From NCBI GenBank assembly GCA_002702065.1, contig NZXX01000001.1:124001-188000 (forward strand): a stretch of DNA of 64,000 nucleotides, read 5' to 3'. The stretch comes from Anaerolineaceae bacterium (GTDB taxonomy: Bacteria; Chloroflexota; Anaerolineae; Aggregatilineales; Phototrophicaceae). Shown piece after piece: positions 8,014 to 17,470 of this stretch (the first letter of the stretch is position 1; each line of letters opens with the position of its first letter). A program made the position numbers and the translations under genes. The notes under the pieces were generated by a model, which saw nothing but the letters and a program-made list of their open reading frames with translations, was not told the DNA's origin and ran no database searches.

Positions 8014-11000
8014 TTATGACGCTGGTTGTTTCACCGGCAGCGAAACGAAAAACGTGGTGCCTTTGCCCAGTTCAGATTCAAACCAGATGATGCCGCCGTG
8101 CATTTCGACCAGCGATTTGACAATCGGCAGGCCCAGCCCGGTTCCGGCGACATCCATGACCAGCGCATGTTCCTCGTAGCGGCCAAACCGCTCCCAGATA
8201 CGATCCTTAAATTCATCGGCAATACCAATGCCGCTGTCCTTGACAGACACCAGAATATCGCCCGTCTCATCCTGGCGTGCCCGTATGTCTATACTACCAT
8301 CGGCATAGGTGTAATTAAATGCGTTGTCCACAATGTTGGTGAAGATCTGCGTGATCTTGTTGCGGTCGCCTTCGATCTCCGGCAGGTTGGGTTCGACATC
8401 CAGCGAAACATGCAGGTGCTTGCGCTCGTGCTCGGCGCGACCTTGCAGGTTGGTGACGACTGTGGCCAGTACCTGATTAACGTCTACTGGCTCGACATTC
8501 AGACGCTCGCGGCCAGCGTCCAGCCGCGAAATGTTCAGCAGGTCATCGACCAGAATGCTCAGACGGTCCGCATTGGATTTGATCTTGCCGATGAACTCTC
8601 GCTGCTGGTCACTGATGGCCCCGGCAGCGCCCATACCCATCAGGTCGACATAGCCCTTAATGCTCGTCATGGGCGTACGCAGTTCATGGGACACGTTGGA
8701 GATAAACTCGCTCTTGAGGCGGTCGGCTTCGTACTCTTTGGTCATATCACGGAACACCAGCACGGTGCCCAGGAACTGGCTGTCTGTGCGGACCGGCGAC
8801 AGGCGGACGTTGACCACCCGGCTGCCCAGTTCGATCTGATCCGACAGGAAGCCGTCTGCCGGGTCTTCATCGGCAGATTGTGACCAGTGCTCGATCATGG
8901 TTGTCCAGCGGTCCTGCAAACCGACCAGGCGCGACAGGGGCCGACCGATGACCTGATGGCGCGGCAGGTTGAGGATGCGCTCTGCGGCGCTGTTGAAACG
9001 CACCACCTGGTTGTTGGCGTCGGCCAGCATAACACCGTCAGCAATGCCTTCCAGAATGGCGTTGCTTTTCTGCGCTTCTTCCTGCTCCGCCAGCACCAGC
9101 ACGCCGAGGCGCTCTGCCTGATCGCGGATGAGGTAATACAGGTCGGAGTTGTTGATGGCTGCTGCCACCTGATTGGCCGCTGCCAGCGCCAGCCGGACAT
9201 GGGCCTGCGTGAAGACATTCTGTTCGCGCGAGAGCAAAATCATCACGCCGAGAATATCGTCGTTGATTTCCAGCAGCACCGCCAGCGCGCTGTGGTATCC
9301 GGCAGCGTCCGGTTCGGTCGCATCCCAATGCACGTTGGCGGGCAGGTCGTCGACCACAATGGTGCGTTCGGTGCCCTGTTCCTGAATAAGTGCGGTGGCC
9401 AGGGCGGTCGCCGGGTGCATATAGTACTGGTCGATTTCATCCAGTTGCAGGTCGACCGACAGCGCCGCCCGTGCATGAAGCTGGTCGGTCGTGGGGTTGA
9501 TCTGCATGATCACGCCGTCTTCAGCGTTGACCGCATGGGCGACCATTTCCAGCGCCCGACGCAACACGCGTTCCAGGTCGAGCGTCCGTGCCAGTTCTGC
9601 CGTGATGCGGTAAAGCGTGTTGATGCGGTCGCGCTCTTCGGAGAGTTCTTCGGTTCGGGTGGCGACAGCTTCTTCCAGGTTACGGTTGAGGACGCTCAAT
9701 TCCTCATTGACTGACCGCAGCCGTTCGAACAACTGCGCGTTCTGGATCGCCGCGGCAAGCTGGGCGGCGATGGTGGTGAGGATACCCTGGCTGTTGACCC
9801 CAAAAGCACGGGTCCGCCGGGTGTCGCGCAAAGCCAGCACACCCAGCACCTGATCACCGGCAATCAGCGGCACGCCGAGATAGCTCTTGACGTCGCCTTC
9901 GCCGTTGCGGATACCCAGGCTGCGGCGCAGGTCATCCGGGCTGAAGTAATCGCTGCCCATACTGAGGGGGCGGCGGTTGCGCAGGATAAAGGACACTTCA
10001 TCATCGCTGATCTGACGCGCTGGCATATCGGCCAGCTCCCCGCCGCGAACATACAGCGGGAATGTGATCGTTTGCGAATCGGGATCGTACAACGCCAGAT
10101 ACAATTCTTCGACGCCGGTCACCGATGGCAGCCGGTCGCGCACCATTTTCATCATCACTTCCAGATTGATGGTCGATGAAATGGCCTGACTGAGATCGTT
10201 AATGATGTAGAGTTCTTCAACGCGGTTCGCGGTTTCGGTCGACAGACGCGCATTTTCGATGGCGGTGGCCGCCTGAGCACCGAGCGCCTGTGCCAGCCGG
10301 ATTTCGCGATGGCTGAAGCTGCGATATTCCGACTCCAGCTCAAGCTGAATCAGCCCGATGACGCTGTCACGTGACACCAGTGGCACAAGAATTTGTGCCA
10401 TATCGTTAAATGACTCAAGTTCCTGCCGTTCACGGTCAGATAGGGTGTCGCTCTCGACGCTTAAAAAGACGACTTCGCGTTGTTCCAGGGCGCGCAGCTT
10501 GGATGGATAGTCCGACAGACTCAGGCGTGTGCCCGGCGCGGTGATGCGGTCCGGGTTACCGCTGCGGTTGACATCGACCTGTACTTCGACCGCCCGATCG
10601 ACATCGTCCCAGATCATCAGGGCGCAGTCGTCCATATCGAGCGCGTGCATCATCAGTTCGACCACGCTGCGATACACTTCCTGTACGTCCAGCGTGAGCG
10701 AGGTCGCCTGAGCGGCTTCGAGCAGAGTTTCCAGTTCGCGGCTGCGCACCAGCGTTTGTTCCAGCAGGCTGGTGTTCTGAATAGCGATTGCGGCCTGATT
10801 GGCGATGATGCGGCCCAGGTCGGATTGCTCGGGGTCGAAGCTACGCGGGCCGAGATAGTCCACCATCTCGAATGCGCCGATCACCTGCCCGCCAATCGCC
10901 ATCGGAATAAGCATGTATGAGGTTACCATACGCGGCGCCAGCTCCCGCAACACCTCACCCAGCTCGGGGTCGGTATCATGCAGGTCTTCGATTACCAGCG

Positions 11001-14000
11001 TTTTGACAGTGCGGCGGATATGCTGGTAAGTGGCGCTGCTGCGCAGGTCAATGACCTGATCCGGTGGTTTGTCGCCACGCGGGTGTTCCACCACGACACG
11101 CCCGATTTGCAGGTCACGCTCGAACATCAAGCCAAAGGCCTGTTCGACATTCAGGACCTGCGCGATTTCTCGGAGGGCGATTTCGAGGATGTCTTCGCTG
11201 TCGAGGGACTGGCCCAGGGCGACCGACACCCGGTTGAGCAGGCTCAGACGCTGGGTGCGGCGTTCGGCCTCGCGGAACAGGTCGGCGTTGGCCAGCGCCA
11301 CAGCCACCTGATTACCAAAGGCGAAAGCGGCTTGTTCGGCCTGGGTGTCGTAAAAGTGCGGTTCCGTCTTACACAGCGCAATAACGCCGACCACATGCCC
11401 CTGATTCACTAGCGGCACACCCATCCAGCTTTGTGCGCCATGTTCGCCGGGCAGCACATCCCACCCCTGCAAGCGGCTGATGGAATAGACCTGCCGCGAT
11501 TGCACAACCTTGTTCAGCCGGTCATGCGAGCTGACGCGCACCCGGACACCGACCGGCATCGTGTCGTCTTCGTAGTCCTTTGCACCTTGCAGCACAAGGT
11601 AATCGCCATTGCGCAGCCAGAAGGTGAGCGTGTCGTAATTGATAATGCGATCCATGACGCTGAGCGCCAGCGCCACCACTTCGCTGTGGTCCAGCGAGGC
11701 GGTAATGCGGCTCGAGACTTCTGTCAGGGCCGAAAGCTGCGACGCGCGTGCCTCGACATTCTGTTCCAGCTGAGCGCGCTCGGTCAGGTCTTCCAGCAGC
11801 AGCACCGCACCGCGGACATTGTCGGCGCTGCCCAGCGGATAAATATAGAAGTTGCAGACCTGTGGCTCGCCGTCGATGTCCATCTGGAAACGGATATATT
11901 CTTGCAGCCTGCCCTTGTCGAGCGTCTGGCGCACGCTGTCCAGCAGAGAGTGACGCAGATTGGGCCGGTACTCGAACAAATCCTGCCCGATGGCCTCATT
12001 GCCCCAGCCATAGCGCTGCCGCATAAAGGCATTGAGCGTCATAATGCGGCCAGATTTGTCCAGCACGACGATACCCTGCTGAATCGACTGCACCACCGAT
12101 TCGTTAAACAACCGCAGATCGACCGCGTTTTCCAGCAGGTGCGTGTTCTGGATGGCGACGGCGGCCAGGTTTGCCATACGGCGCAGCAGCGGGCGGAACT
12201 CTGCAAAGCCAAACGCCTGCATCAGATCGCTGCCCAGGTGAATAGCGCCCAGACGTTCCCCGCCGATGACCAGCGGCAAAATCAGGCTGGTGCGCTCACC
12301 AGTGTCGTGCCACTGCCTCAGGTCTTCATAGGCTTCGAATGCCGAGTCGGTATGATGATAGAGATAATCCTGATTATCCGTGTAGCTGCGGCCCAGCGCT
12401 GTATGTTCCAGCGATGTCCAGTGATCCCGCTGAATGTCGAGCGAATCATCGGCACGGGCGATCATGCGGATGATGTCGTAACCGCGTTGGTCCTGATTGA
12501 CCAGCGCCGCCGTCATGCGCATAAACGGCACCATGCGCAGCGCACCCCGTGCCATCGCTTCCAGAATGTTTTCGATGTCGAGATGGCTGGCAATCGTTTC
12601 GAGGATTTCGTTCAGGCGGGCTTCCTGCTCTGCACTGGTGATGGAGTCCAGGTACAGCCGCGTGTTTTCGAGGGTCGTGGATGCCTGATGCGCGAAGATT
12701 TCCAGCAGTTCGATGGTGAGCCTGCCGGGACGTTCGTTATCCTGCGGGCCATCCAGCACCATCAGCCCGACCAGTGCACCGGTAGAGCTGTTCAGCGGCA
12801 CAATGAGCAGGTCGCCGGCGTGCCAGTCCTGTTCGCGATGGGCTTCAATCACACGCTGCTCTTTGTAGGCGGTGTTCAGCGCCCGCAGATCACCGACGCT
12901 GCCCCACTGGTCGCGCCATTGCGCCGGGAACAAATATGACTCGCTGACCCGGTAACGCTCATCGAGCAGCGCCATCAGGGTTTCCCGCAGCAGCACATGG
13001 CCCTTGCTGGAGTCAAAGGTGTCCAGCGGGAGCCCGGCCTGTGCCGCGCGCTGGAAAACGCCGGAATCCTCGTTCAGCAGCAGCATCAGCACGACATCGA
13101 AGCCAACACTCTGCTGCACGCTGTAGGCAATGGCTTCCAGCATGGTGACCGGGTCGGTATTGGACTGAAGCATTTGCCCCAGTTCGAAAATCTGGTTGAG
13201 TTGTTCGACGCGCCGGCGCAGTTGATTGCTGCGGTCAATCTGGTCGCGATAGCGGATCGCATTGCCATAACCCAGCGCGGCTTTGGTCGCCAGCGTGCGT
13301 ACGAACTCGACCTCACGGTCATCAAACGTATGCGGTTGTTCATCATACAGGTGAATAACACCGATCACTTCACCCTCGTAGATGAACGCTGCTGCCAGCG
13401 CAGATCGTGCCTGTTCGGGCAGGGCAGTCAGGGGGCTGTCGTCGTAATCGTGGATCAACAGCGCGTCGCCCTTAATTTGAACAGCCCGGTTCTCAATGTC
13501 TGCCAGTGCGGTCAGTTCGGTTCCCAGCCGCCGGTCGACTTCCGGGCGTGTGGGGTCGCCCCATTCGGCTGCTGGTTTGATTAAGGCGACCGTCCCGGCA
13601 CTCGCGCCCGTTGCTTTGATGGCTTCTTCGAGGATGACGTTGAGGATGTAATCCAGATCAAGCGTCAGCGTCAGTTCGTTACTGACGCGTGAAATGGCAT
13701 CCAGCTCCTGCATGCGTCGGTTGAGGTTCTGCCCGGCGGACTGGTAGAGGGTGACGCGGTCCAGCGCGCCAGCCACCTGGGCAGCCAGCGTCCGCAGGAT
13801 AGCTTCATCATCCGCATCATAGGGGCGGCCCTCACGGTTGGCGATACCTAATTCACCGAGGCTGCGATCACCGACGATCAGCGGCACGATGATGACTTGC
13901 TGTAGGTCGATACGCTGCGACAGCATCCGGTAGCCGGCCAGGTCGCTGTCTGTCAGGTCGTTGGCAAGGAAGGTGCGGCGCGAGATCGCTACCTGCTGGC

Positions 14001-16227
14001 TGTGAGTGTCCCGCGTGACGGGCTGGACAATATTTTCGCCCAATTCCAGACCGTAGATATAACGGGGCTGTGTGATGAGATTAGTGCCATACTCGTCCAG
14101 CACATTGGCAAACACAATCGGGCTGTCCGTAATCTGCCCGATTTCTGCCAACACCGGCGTCAGCGGTTCGTCTGCCGTCAGGATCATGCCTGCCAGTTCC
14201 GCGATACGCCGCAGACTTTCCGATTCGGAGGCACGATTTTCCAGGTCACGATAGAGCCGGGCATTTTCGATAATGGCGGCGGCCTGCGTGGCAAAGATCG
14301 TCAGCAGCCGGCTGTCATCATCTGTGAAGGGGTTGCCGTTGATTTTGTTCGAAGTCTGGACCACGCCCAAGCGTCGCCCACCAATGGACAGCGGCACCAG
14401 CATCGTCTGGCGTACGCCCACCATTTCGGCCATGTTCTCCAGACCCGCCTCGACCACGACCCGGTCGGTGGTGACGGCGTTGGTGTACCAGGGGGTTTCG
14501 TCGCTCCAGATAGCGTCGACGCGGCTGCCTGCGGGCAATGGAATGATGTACTGTTCGGCGATTTCGGTGTTGACGCCGTGGAATGGGGGCCGGGCTTCCA
14601 GCTGGTGCTGTGACGGGTTGTACAGCAGAATGCCGCACATCTCGACGTCCATCAGGTGTGCGATACGGGCGTTGATTTCTGCGAACAAATCATCTTCGTT
14701 GCTGAAGACGCTGATGGCGTGTGTGATCTCCTGCAAGCCCATCAGTTCGACTTCGCGGCCCTGTTCGCGTTCGTACAGGCGCGTATTCTCGACAACGATG
14801 GCTGCCTGGGCCGCCAGAATGCGCAGATTCTGGACATCGCGCAGGGTAAAGCCGCCCTCTGTGCGTTTGTTGCTGGCCTGAATCACACCGATGCGCTGGT
14901 CGCCAATCACCATCGGGATAAGCGTTGTATTGTAGACTCCCGTTGCGGCGACCAGTGGCATCAGCCCCAGGGCCTCGATCATCGGTTCGTCGGTCACATC
15001 GTTGGAAATCCAGTACTGCTGTTTTTCCCAGATGTCGTGCTGGGGGGTGCCAGCGGGCAGGGGGATGCTGTACTGGCGCGTGACCTGATCCGGCACGCCG
15101 AAGAACGGTGGCTGGGCGTTAAGGGACTGCTTTTGCTCGTCATACAGCAGGATGCCGCACATTTCCGCGCCGACAAACTGTGCCAGCCGCTGGTGCAGCG
15201 CGCCATAGACCGCGTAGACATAATCACCTTCGGCAGCGGCGCTTTGCTGCATCACTTGCTGCAAGCTCACCATATCTTCGATGCGGCGTGCCTGCTCGGC
15301 GTACAGGTCCGCGTTCTGAATCGCAATCGCAAGCTGTTTGCTGATCGCCTGAAGCAGAGCGAGATCGCGTTGGGAAAATGCCTGAATATCAAACGCCGCC
15401 AGCTCGAATGTCCCGATAAATCGCTCGCCAAGCAGCAGCGGCACCCCGACAAAACTGCGATACAGGCTGTCGTTCAGTTTGGGCAAAATGGCGGATTTGC
15501 TGCCGGGGTCAATCGAAAGGACAGGTTTGCGGTGCTGGGCGATCCAGCCGGAGATGCCTTCGCCCAGATGATAGGCGCCGCCGTGTTCGGTCAGCTTTAG
15601 CACATATGTCGCATCGCCAATCCAGCCGCGCGGGTAGAGCACCTGTTCACGCTCGTCCCACAGGCAGATTTCACCGGCGTCGGCGGGGACGGCTTCACGC
15701 ACAATCGAGAGCAGCGTTTGCAGCACCTGCTCCATGCTCTGGCTGGCGTTGACCATCTCGCCAATTTTGTTGATAACACCGATGGTCTGCGACAGATCGA
15801 GCACTTCCGGGTTGGCGGTGGTGGCGCCCAGTTCGCGCATGACGACGACGGTTCGCACTTCCGGGCCAGCCGGAATGCGATGGGATGAGGCTTCGACCCA
15901 GCGGGGGCCAAGCTGGAAGGAAGTCTGGTATTCGCGCGCGAATAATTCGAGGAAGCTGTCTGCCGGTTCGACCAGCCGGGCGACATGCTCCAGGCTGGGT
16001 TTGGCGCCGTTCAGCTCCAGCCAGCGCTGGGCGCGGTCGTTGACATAGACCAGCTGACCATGTTCGCGTGACACCAGCACGGCGTCATCGCCGGCAAAAG
16101 CCGGTACATCATGAAGCACTTGTTCCAGGACTGGCTGTTGGCCGAGGCTCTGGCGCTGGCGCAGCCACAGATACAGCCATGCAAAGATGACTAAGCCACC
16201 CAGAAAGAGGATGATCGCAAGGCCCAT
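8014..16227 (-). CDS. Giant multi-GAF/PAS hybrid sensor histidine kinase
   Basis: A 2737-residue sensor kinase. Order by rough residue: one transmembrane helix (3-23), PAS-like (35-135), seven GAF-like domains (148-310, 318-486, 494-660, 671-830, 841-995, 1010-1192, 1203-1366), PAS (1372-1490), four GAFs (1498-1652, 1661-1826, 1831-1996, 2006-2168), coiled coil (2170-2200), GAF (2203-2366), PAS (2385-2498), HisKA and HATPase_c (2615-2733). The phospho-acceptor is His-2514 in SNVSHELRTPM. The N box (TNIVDNAFNY), G1 (DSGIGIA) and G2 (GTGLGLPIVK) are intact, so kinase activity is expected. Most GAFs end in an A-I-x-N-A-x-L-like helix. Flanked at 27-28 bp by two receiver genes. Ligands are unknown. 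Confidence 0.95.
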   Translation of the reverse strand: MGLAIILFLGGLVIFAWLYLWLRQRQSLGQQPVLEQVLHDVPAFAGDDAVLVSREHGQLVYVNDRAQRWLELNGAKPSLEHVARLVEPADSFLELFAREYQTSFQLGPRWVEASSHRIPAGPEVRTVVVMRELGATTANPEVLDLSQTIGVINKIGEMVNASQSMEQVLQTLLSIVREAVPADAGEICLWDEREQVLYPRGWIGDATYVLKLTEHGGAYHLGEGISGWIAQHRKPVLSIDPGSKSAILPKLNDSLYRSFVGVPLLLGERFIGTFELAAFDIQAFSQRDLALLQAISKQLAIAIQNADLYAEQARRIEDMVSLQQVMQQSAAAEGDYVYAVYGALHQRLAQFVGAEMCGILLYDEQKQSLNAQPPFFGVPDQVTRQYSIPLPAGTPQHDIWEKQQYWISNDVTDEPMIEALGLMPLVAATGVYNTTLIPMVIGDQRIGVIQASNKRTEGGFTLRDVQNLRILAAQAAIVVENTRLYEREQGREVELMGLQEITHAISVFSNEDDLFAEINARIAHLMDVEMCGILLYNPSQHQLEARPPFHGVNTEIAEQYIIPLPAGSRVDAIWSDETPWYTNAVTTDRVVVEAGLENMAEMVGVRQTMLVPLSIGGRRLGVVQTSNKINGNPFTDDDSRLLTIFATQAAAIIENARLYRDLENRASESESLRRIAELAGMILTADEPLTPVLAEIGQITDSPIVFANVLDEYGTNLITQPRYIYGLELGENIVQPVTRDTHSQQVAISRRTFLANDLTDSDLAGYRMLSQRIDLQQVIIVPLIVGDRSLGELGIANREGRPYDADDEAILRTLAAQVAGALDRVTLYQSAGQNLNRRMQELDAISRVSNELTLTLDLDYILNVILEEAIKATGASAGTVALIKPAAEWGDPTRPEVDRRLGTELTALADIENRAVQIKGDALLIHDYDDSPLTALPEQARSALAAAFIYEGEVIGVIHLYDEQPHTFDDREVEFVRTLATKAALGYGNAIRYRDQIDRSNQLRRRVEQLNQIFELGQMLQSNTDPVTMLEAIAYSVQQSVGFDVVLMLLLNEDSGVFQRAAQAGLPLDTFDSSKGHVLLRETLMALLDERYRVSESYLFPAQWRDQWGSVGDLRALNTAYKEQRVIEAHREQDWHAGDLLIVPLNSSTGALVGLMVLDGPQDNERPGRLTIELLEIFAHQASTTLENTRLYLDSITSAEQEARLNEILETIASHLDIENILEAMARGALRMVPFMRMTAALVNQDQRGYDIIRMIARADDSLDIQRDHWTSLEHTALGRSYTDNQDYLYHHTDSAFEAYEDLRQWHDTGERTSLILPLVIGGERLGAIHLGSDLMQAFGFAEFRPLLRRMANLAAVAIQNTHLLENAVDLRLFNESVVQSIQQGIVVLDKSGRIMTLNAFMRQRYGWGNEAIGQDLFEYRPNLRHSLLDSVRQTLDKGRLQEYIRFQMDIDGEPQVCNFYIYPLGSADNVRGAVLLLEDLTERAQLEQNVEARASQLSALTEVSSRITASLDHSEVVALALSVMDRIINYDTLTFWLRNGDYLVLQGAKDYEDDTMPVGVRVRVSSHDRLNKVVQSRQVYSISRLQGWDVLPGEHGAQSWMGVPLVNQGHVVGVIALCKTEPHFYDTQAEQAAFAFGNQVAVALANADLFREAERRTQRLSLLNRVSVALGQSLDSEDILEIALREIAQVLNVEQAFGLMFERDLQIGRVVVEHPRGDKPPDQVIDLRSSATYQHIRRTVKTLVIEDLHDTDPELGEVLRELAPRMVTSYMLIPMAIGGQVIGAFEMVDYLGPRSFDPEQSDLGRIIANQAAIAIQNTSLLEQTLVRSRELETLLEAAQATSLTLDVQEVYRSVVELMMHALDMDDCALMIWDDVDRAVEVQVDVNRSGNPDRITAPGTRLSLSDYPSKLRALEQREVVFLSVESDTLSDRERQELESFNDMAQILVPLVSRDSVIGLIQLELESEYRSFSHREIRLAQALGAQAATAIENARLSTETANRVEELYIINDLSQAISSTINLEVMMKMVRDRLPSVTGVEELYLALYDPDSQTITFPLYVRGGELADMPARQISDDEVSFILRNRRPLSMGSDYFSPDDLRRSLGIRNGEGDVKSYLGVPLIAGDQVLGVLALRDTRRTRAFGVNSQGILTTIAAQLAAAIQNAQLFERLRSVNEELSVLNRNLEEAVATRTEELSEERDRINTLYRITAELARTLDLERVLRRALEMVAHAVNAEDGVIMQINPTTDQLHARAALSVDLQLDEIDQYYMHPATALATALIQEQGTERTIVVDDLPANVHWDATEPDAAGYHSALAVLLEINDDILGVMILLSREQNVFTQAHVRLALAAANQVAAAINNSDLYYLIRDQAERLGVLVLAEQEEAQKSNAILEGIADGVMLADANNQVVRFNSAAERILNLPRHQVIGRPLSRLVGLQDRWTTMIEHWSQSADEDPADGFLSDQIELGSRVVNVRLSPVRTDSQFLGTVLVFRDMTKEYEADRLKSEFISNVSHELRTPMTSIKGYVDLMGMGAAGAISDQQREFIGKIKSNADRLSILVDDLLNISRLDAGRERLNVEPVDVNQVLATVVTNLQGRAEHERKHLHVSLDVEPNLPEIEGDRNKITQIFTNIVDNAFNYTYADGSIDIRARQDETGDILVSVKDSGIGIADEFKDRIWERFGRYEEHALVMDVAGTGLGLPIVKSLVEMHGGIIWFESELGKGTTFFVSLPVKQPAS

Positions 16228-16253
16228 ACGCCCTCAACCTGAATTGAACTTGT

Positions 16254-17180
16254 TTACCATTCGGTCAGAATCTTCGACCCGGTGTAATCGCCGCTGAAAC
16301 CCCGACGGCGGTTTTCGGCTGCCAGTTCCGTAATTTCCCGGATGTCGGAAAACTGATGGGTACGGGTAGAAACGGCGCCCGCAGCCATCCACATCAGCGC
16401 TGCCTGCCGTTCGCCATCATCATCCGGCACGAGGATATAGCCGCGTTCGCGGTCGATGAATGAATAGTGCTGTTTGACGTCCTCATTAAAGCGTTCCACG
16501 ATGCGGTCCCGCATTTTCTCCGCTTCGTTGGAATGCGTGATGAGGATGAAGTTGTCGCGGCCCGGATGCCCCAGGAAATCCTCCGGCGAGCCCAGTTCCT
16601 CGACCACTTCGTTGAGCACCAGCGACACGAAACGAATCACATCGTCCCCGGCGACGAAGCCATAGACATCGACAAAATCGTCATATTGGCTGATCTTCAG
16701 GTCGATGTAGGTCCAGTCCTTGTCGGTGCGCATCAGCGAGCGCAGGTGTTCTTCGATCAGGCGGCCCGTAGGCAGGCCGGATTTATCATCAATCTGTGCG
16801 TGCCGGTTGGCCGATGAAATCGCATTCTGAACGCGCAGCTTCAGTTCTTCGATGTCGAACGGCTTGGTGATGTAGTCGTCCGCGCCCAGCTCCAGCCCGG
16901 CGATTTTGTCGCTGCGTTCATCTTTTTGGGTCAGGAAAATAATCGGGATATGGCTGGTGCGGGTGGTCTGGCGCAGTTCCCGGCAGACGTCGTAGCCATT
17001 CATATCGGGCAGCATGATGTCGAGTACGATCAGATTCGGCAGTTGTTTACGCGTCATTGCCAGCGCATCCCCACCGCGTGGGGCGACCTGCACCTCGTAC
17101 CCCTGACCGGCGAAATAAATGCGCAGCATGTTCGAAATATCAAAGTCGTCCTCGACGACCAGAATGCGACCCATATTCAT
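16254..17180 (-). CDS. Response regulator with degenerate GGDEF-like domain
   Basis: About 308 residues: an N-terminal receiver (VVEDDFD acidic pocket, Asp in LIVLDIMLPDMNGYD, FLTQKDERSDK switch, ADDYITKPFDIEEL), then a domain shaped like GGDEF (DDKSGLPTGRLIEEHL, FVAGDDVIRFVSLVL). The signature that should be GG[DE]EF reads GRDNF, within GHPGRDNFILI, so diguanylate cyclase activity is unlikely. I use ATG at 17180 because GAGGGG lies just upstream; an ATG six codons earlier is possible. It precedes the giant kinase by 27 bp and probably receives phosphate from it. A paralogue lies at 45392. Confidence 0.88.
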   Translation of the reverse strand: MNMGRILVVEDDFDISNMLRIYFAGQGYEVQVAPRGGDALAMTRKQLPNLIVLDIMLPDMNGYDVCRELRQTTRTSHIPIIFLTQKDERSDKIAGLELGADDYITKPFDIEELKLRVQNAISSANRHAQIDDKSGLPTGRLIEEHLRSLMRTDKDWTYIDLKISQYDDFVDVYGFVAGDDVIRFVSLVLNEVVEELGSPEDFLGHPGRDNFILITHSNEAEKMRDRIVERFNEDVKQHYSFIDRERGYILVPDDDGERQAALMWMAAGAVSTRTHQFSDIREITELAAENRRRGFSGDYTGSKILTEW

Positions 17181-17227
17181 GGTTGTGCCCCTCACCATAC
17201 CTTTACCAGGTGCTGTTGCTAACTTTA

Positions 17228-17268
17228 CTATACACGATCATGCCCAAAATCGCATGAATACAGTATAG
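17228..17268. promoter_or_regulatory. 41-bp interrupted dyad upstream of the response-regulator/kinase operon
   Basis: CTATAC (17228-17233) and CATGC (17239-17243) are mirrored by GCATG (17252-17256) and GTATAG (17263-17268), giving two nested inverted repeats with almost the same centre (about 17248). It lies about 50-90 bp upstream of the ATG at 17180. The left arm overlaps a TATAGT-like hexamer on the minus strand. It could be an operator or a hairpin in the leader. The rest of the roughly 290-bp gap to 17471 shows nothing else I recognise. Confidence 0.35.
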
Positions 17269-17470
17269 GGCATGTTTCGACCTATAACGATAAGCAAACA
17301 TCAACTGTGGCATATTGGAGCTTGTCGGTTTAAATGCTGATGTACGGGAAGGTATTGATGCTCAGAATACGTGAATTAACTACGTAGTGAGTGGAAGCAT
17401 TGTCCGTGATCGTCTCGGATGCTTTGCACCTGGCTACCGCCATTGACTCTGGTATTGATCGTTATCGCCT

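Noticed and set aside
11431..12939. Long plus-strand open frame (about 500 codons) inside the giant kinase gene
   Set aside because: It is antisense to well-conserved GAF/PAS coding sequence; its translation is rich in Arg, His and Gln with no domain. Long antisense frames are expected at this GC content.
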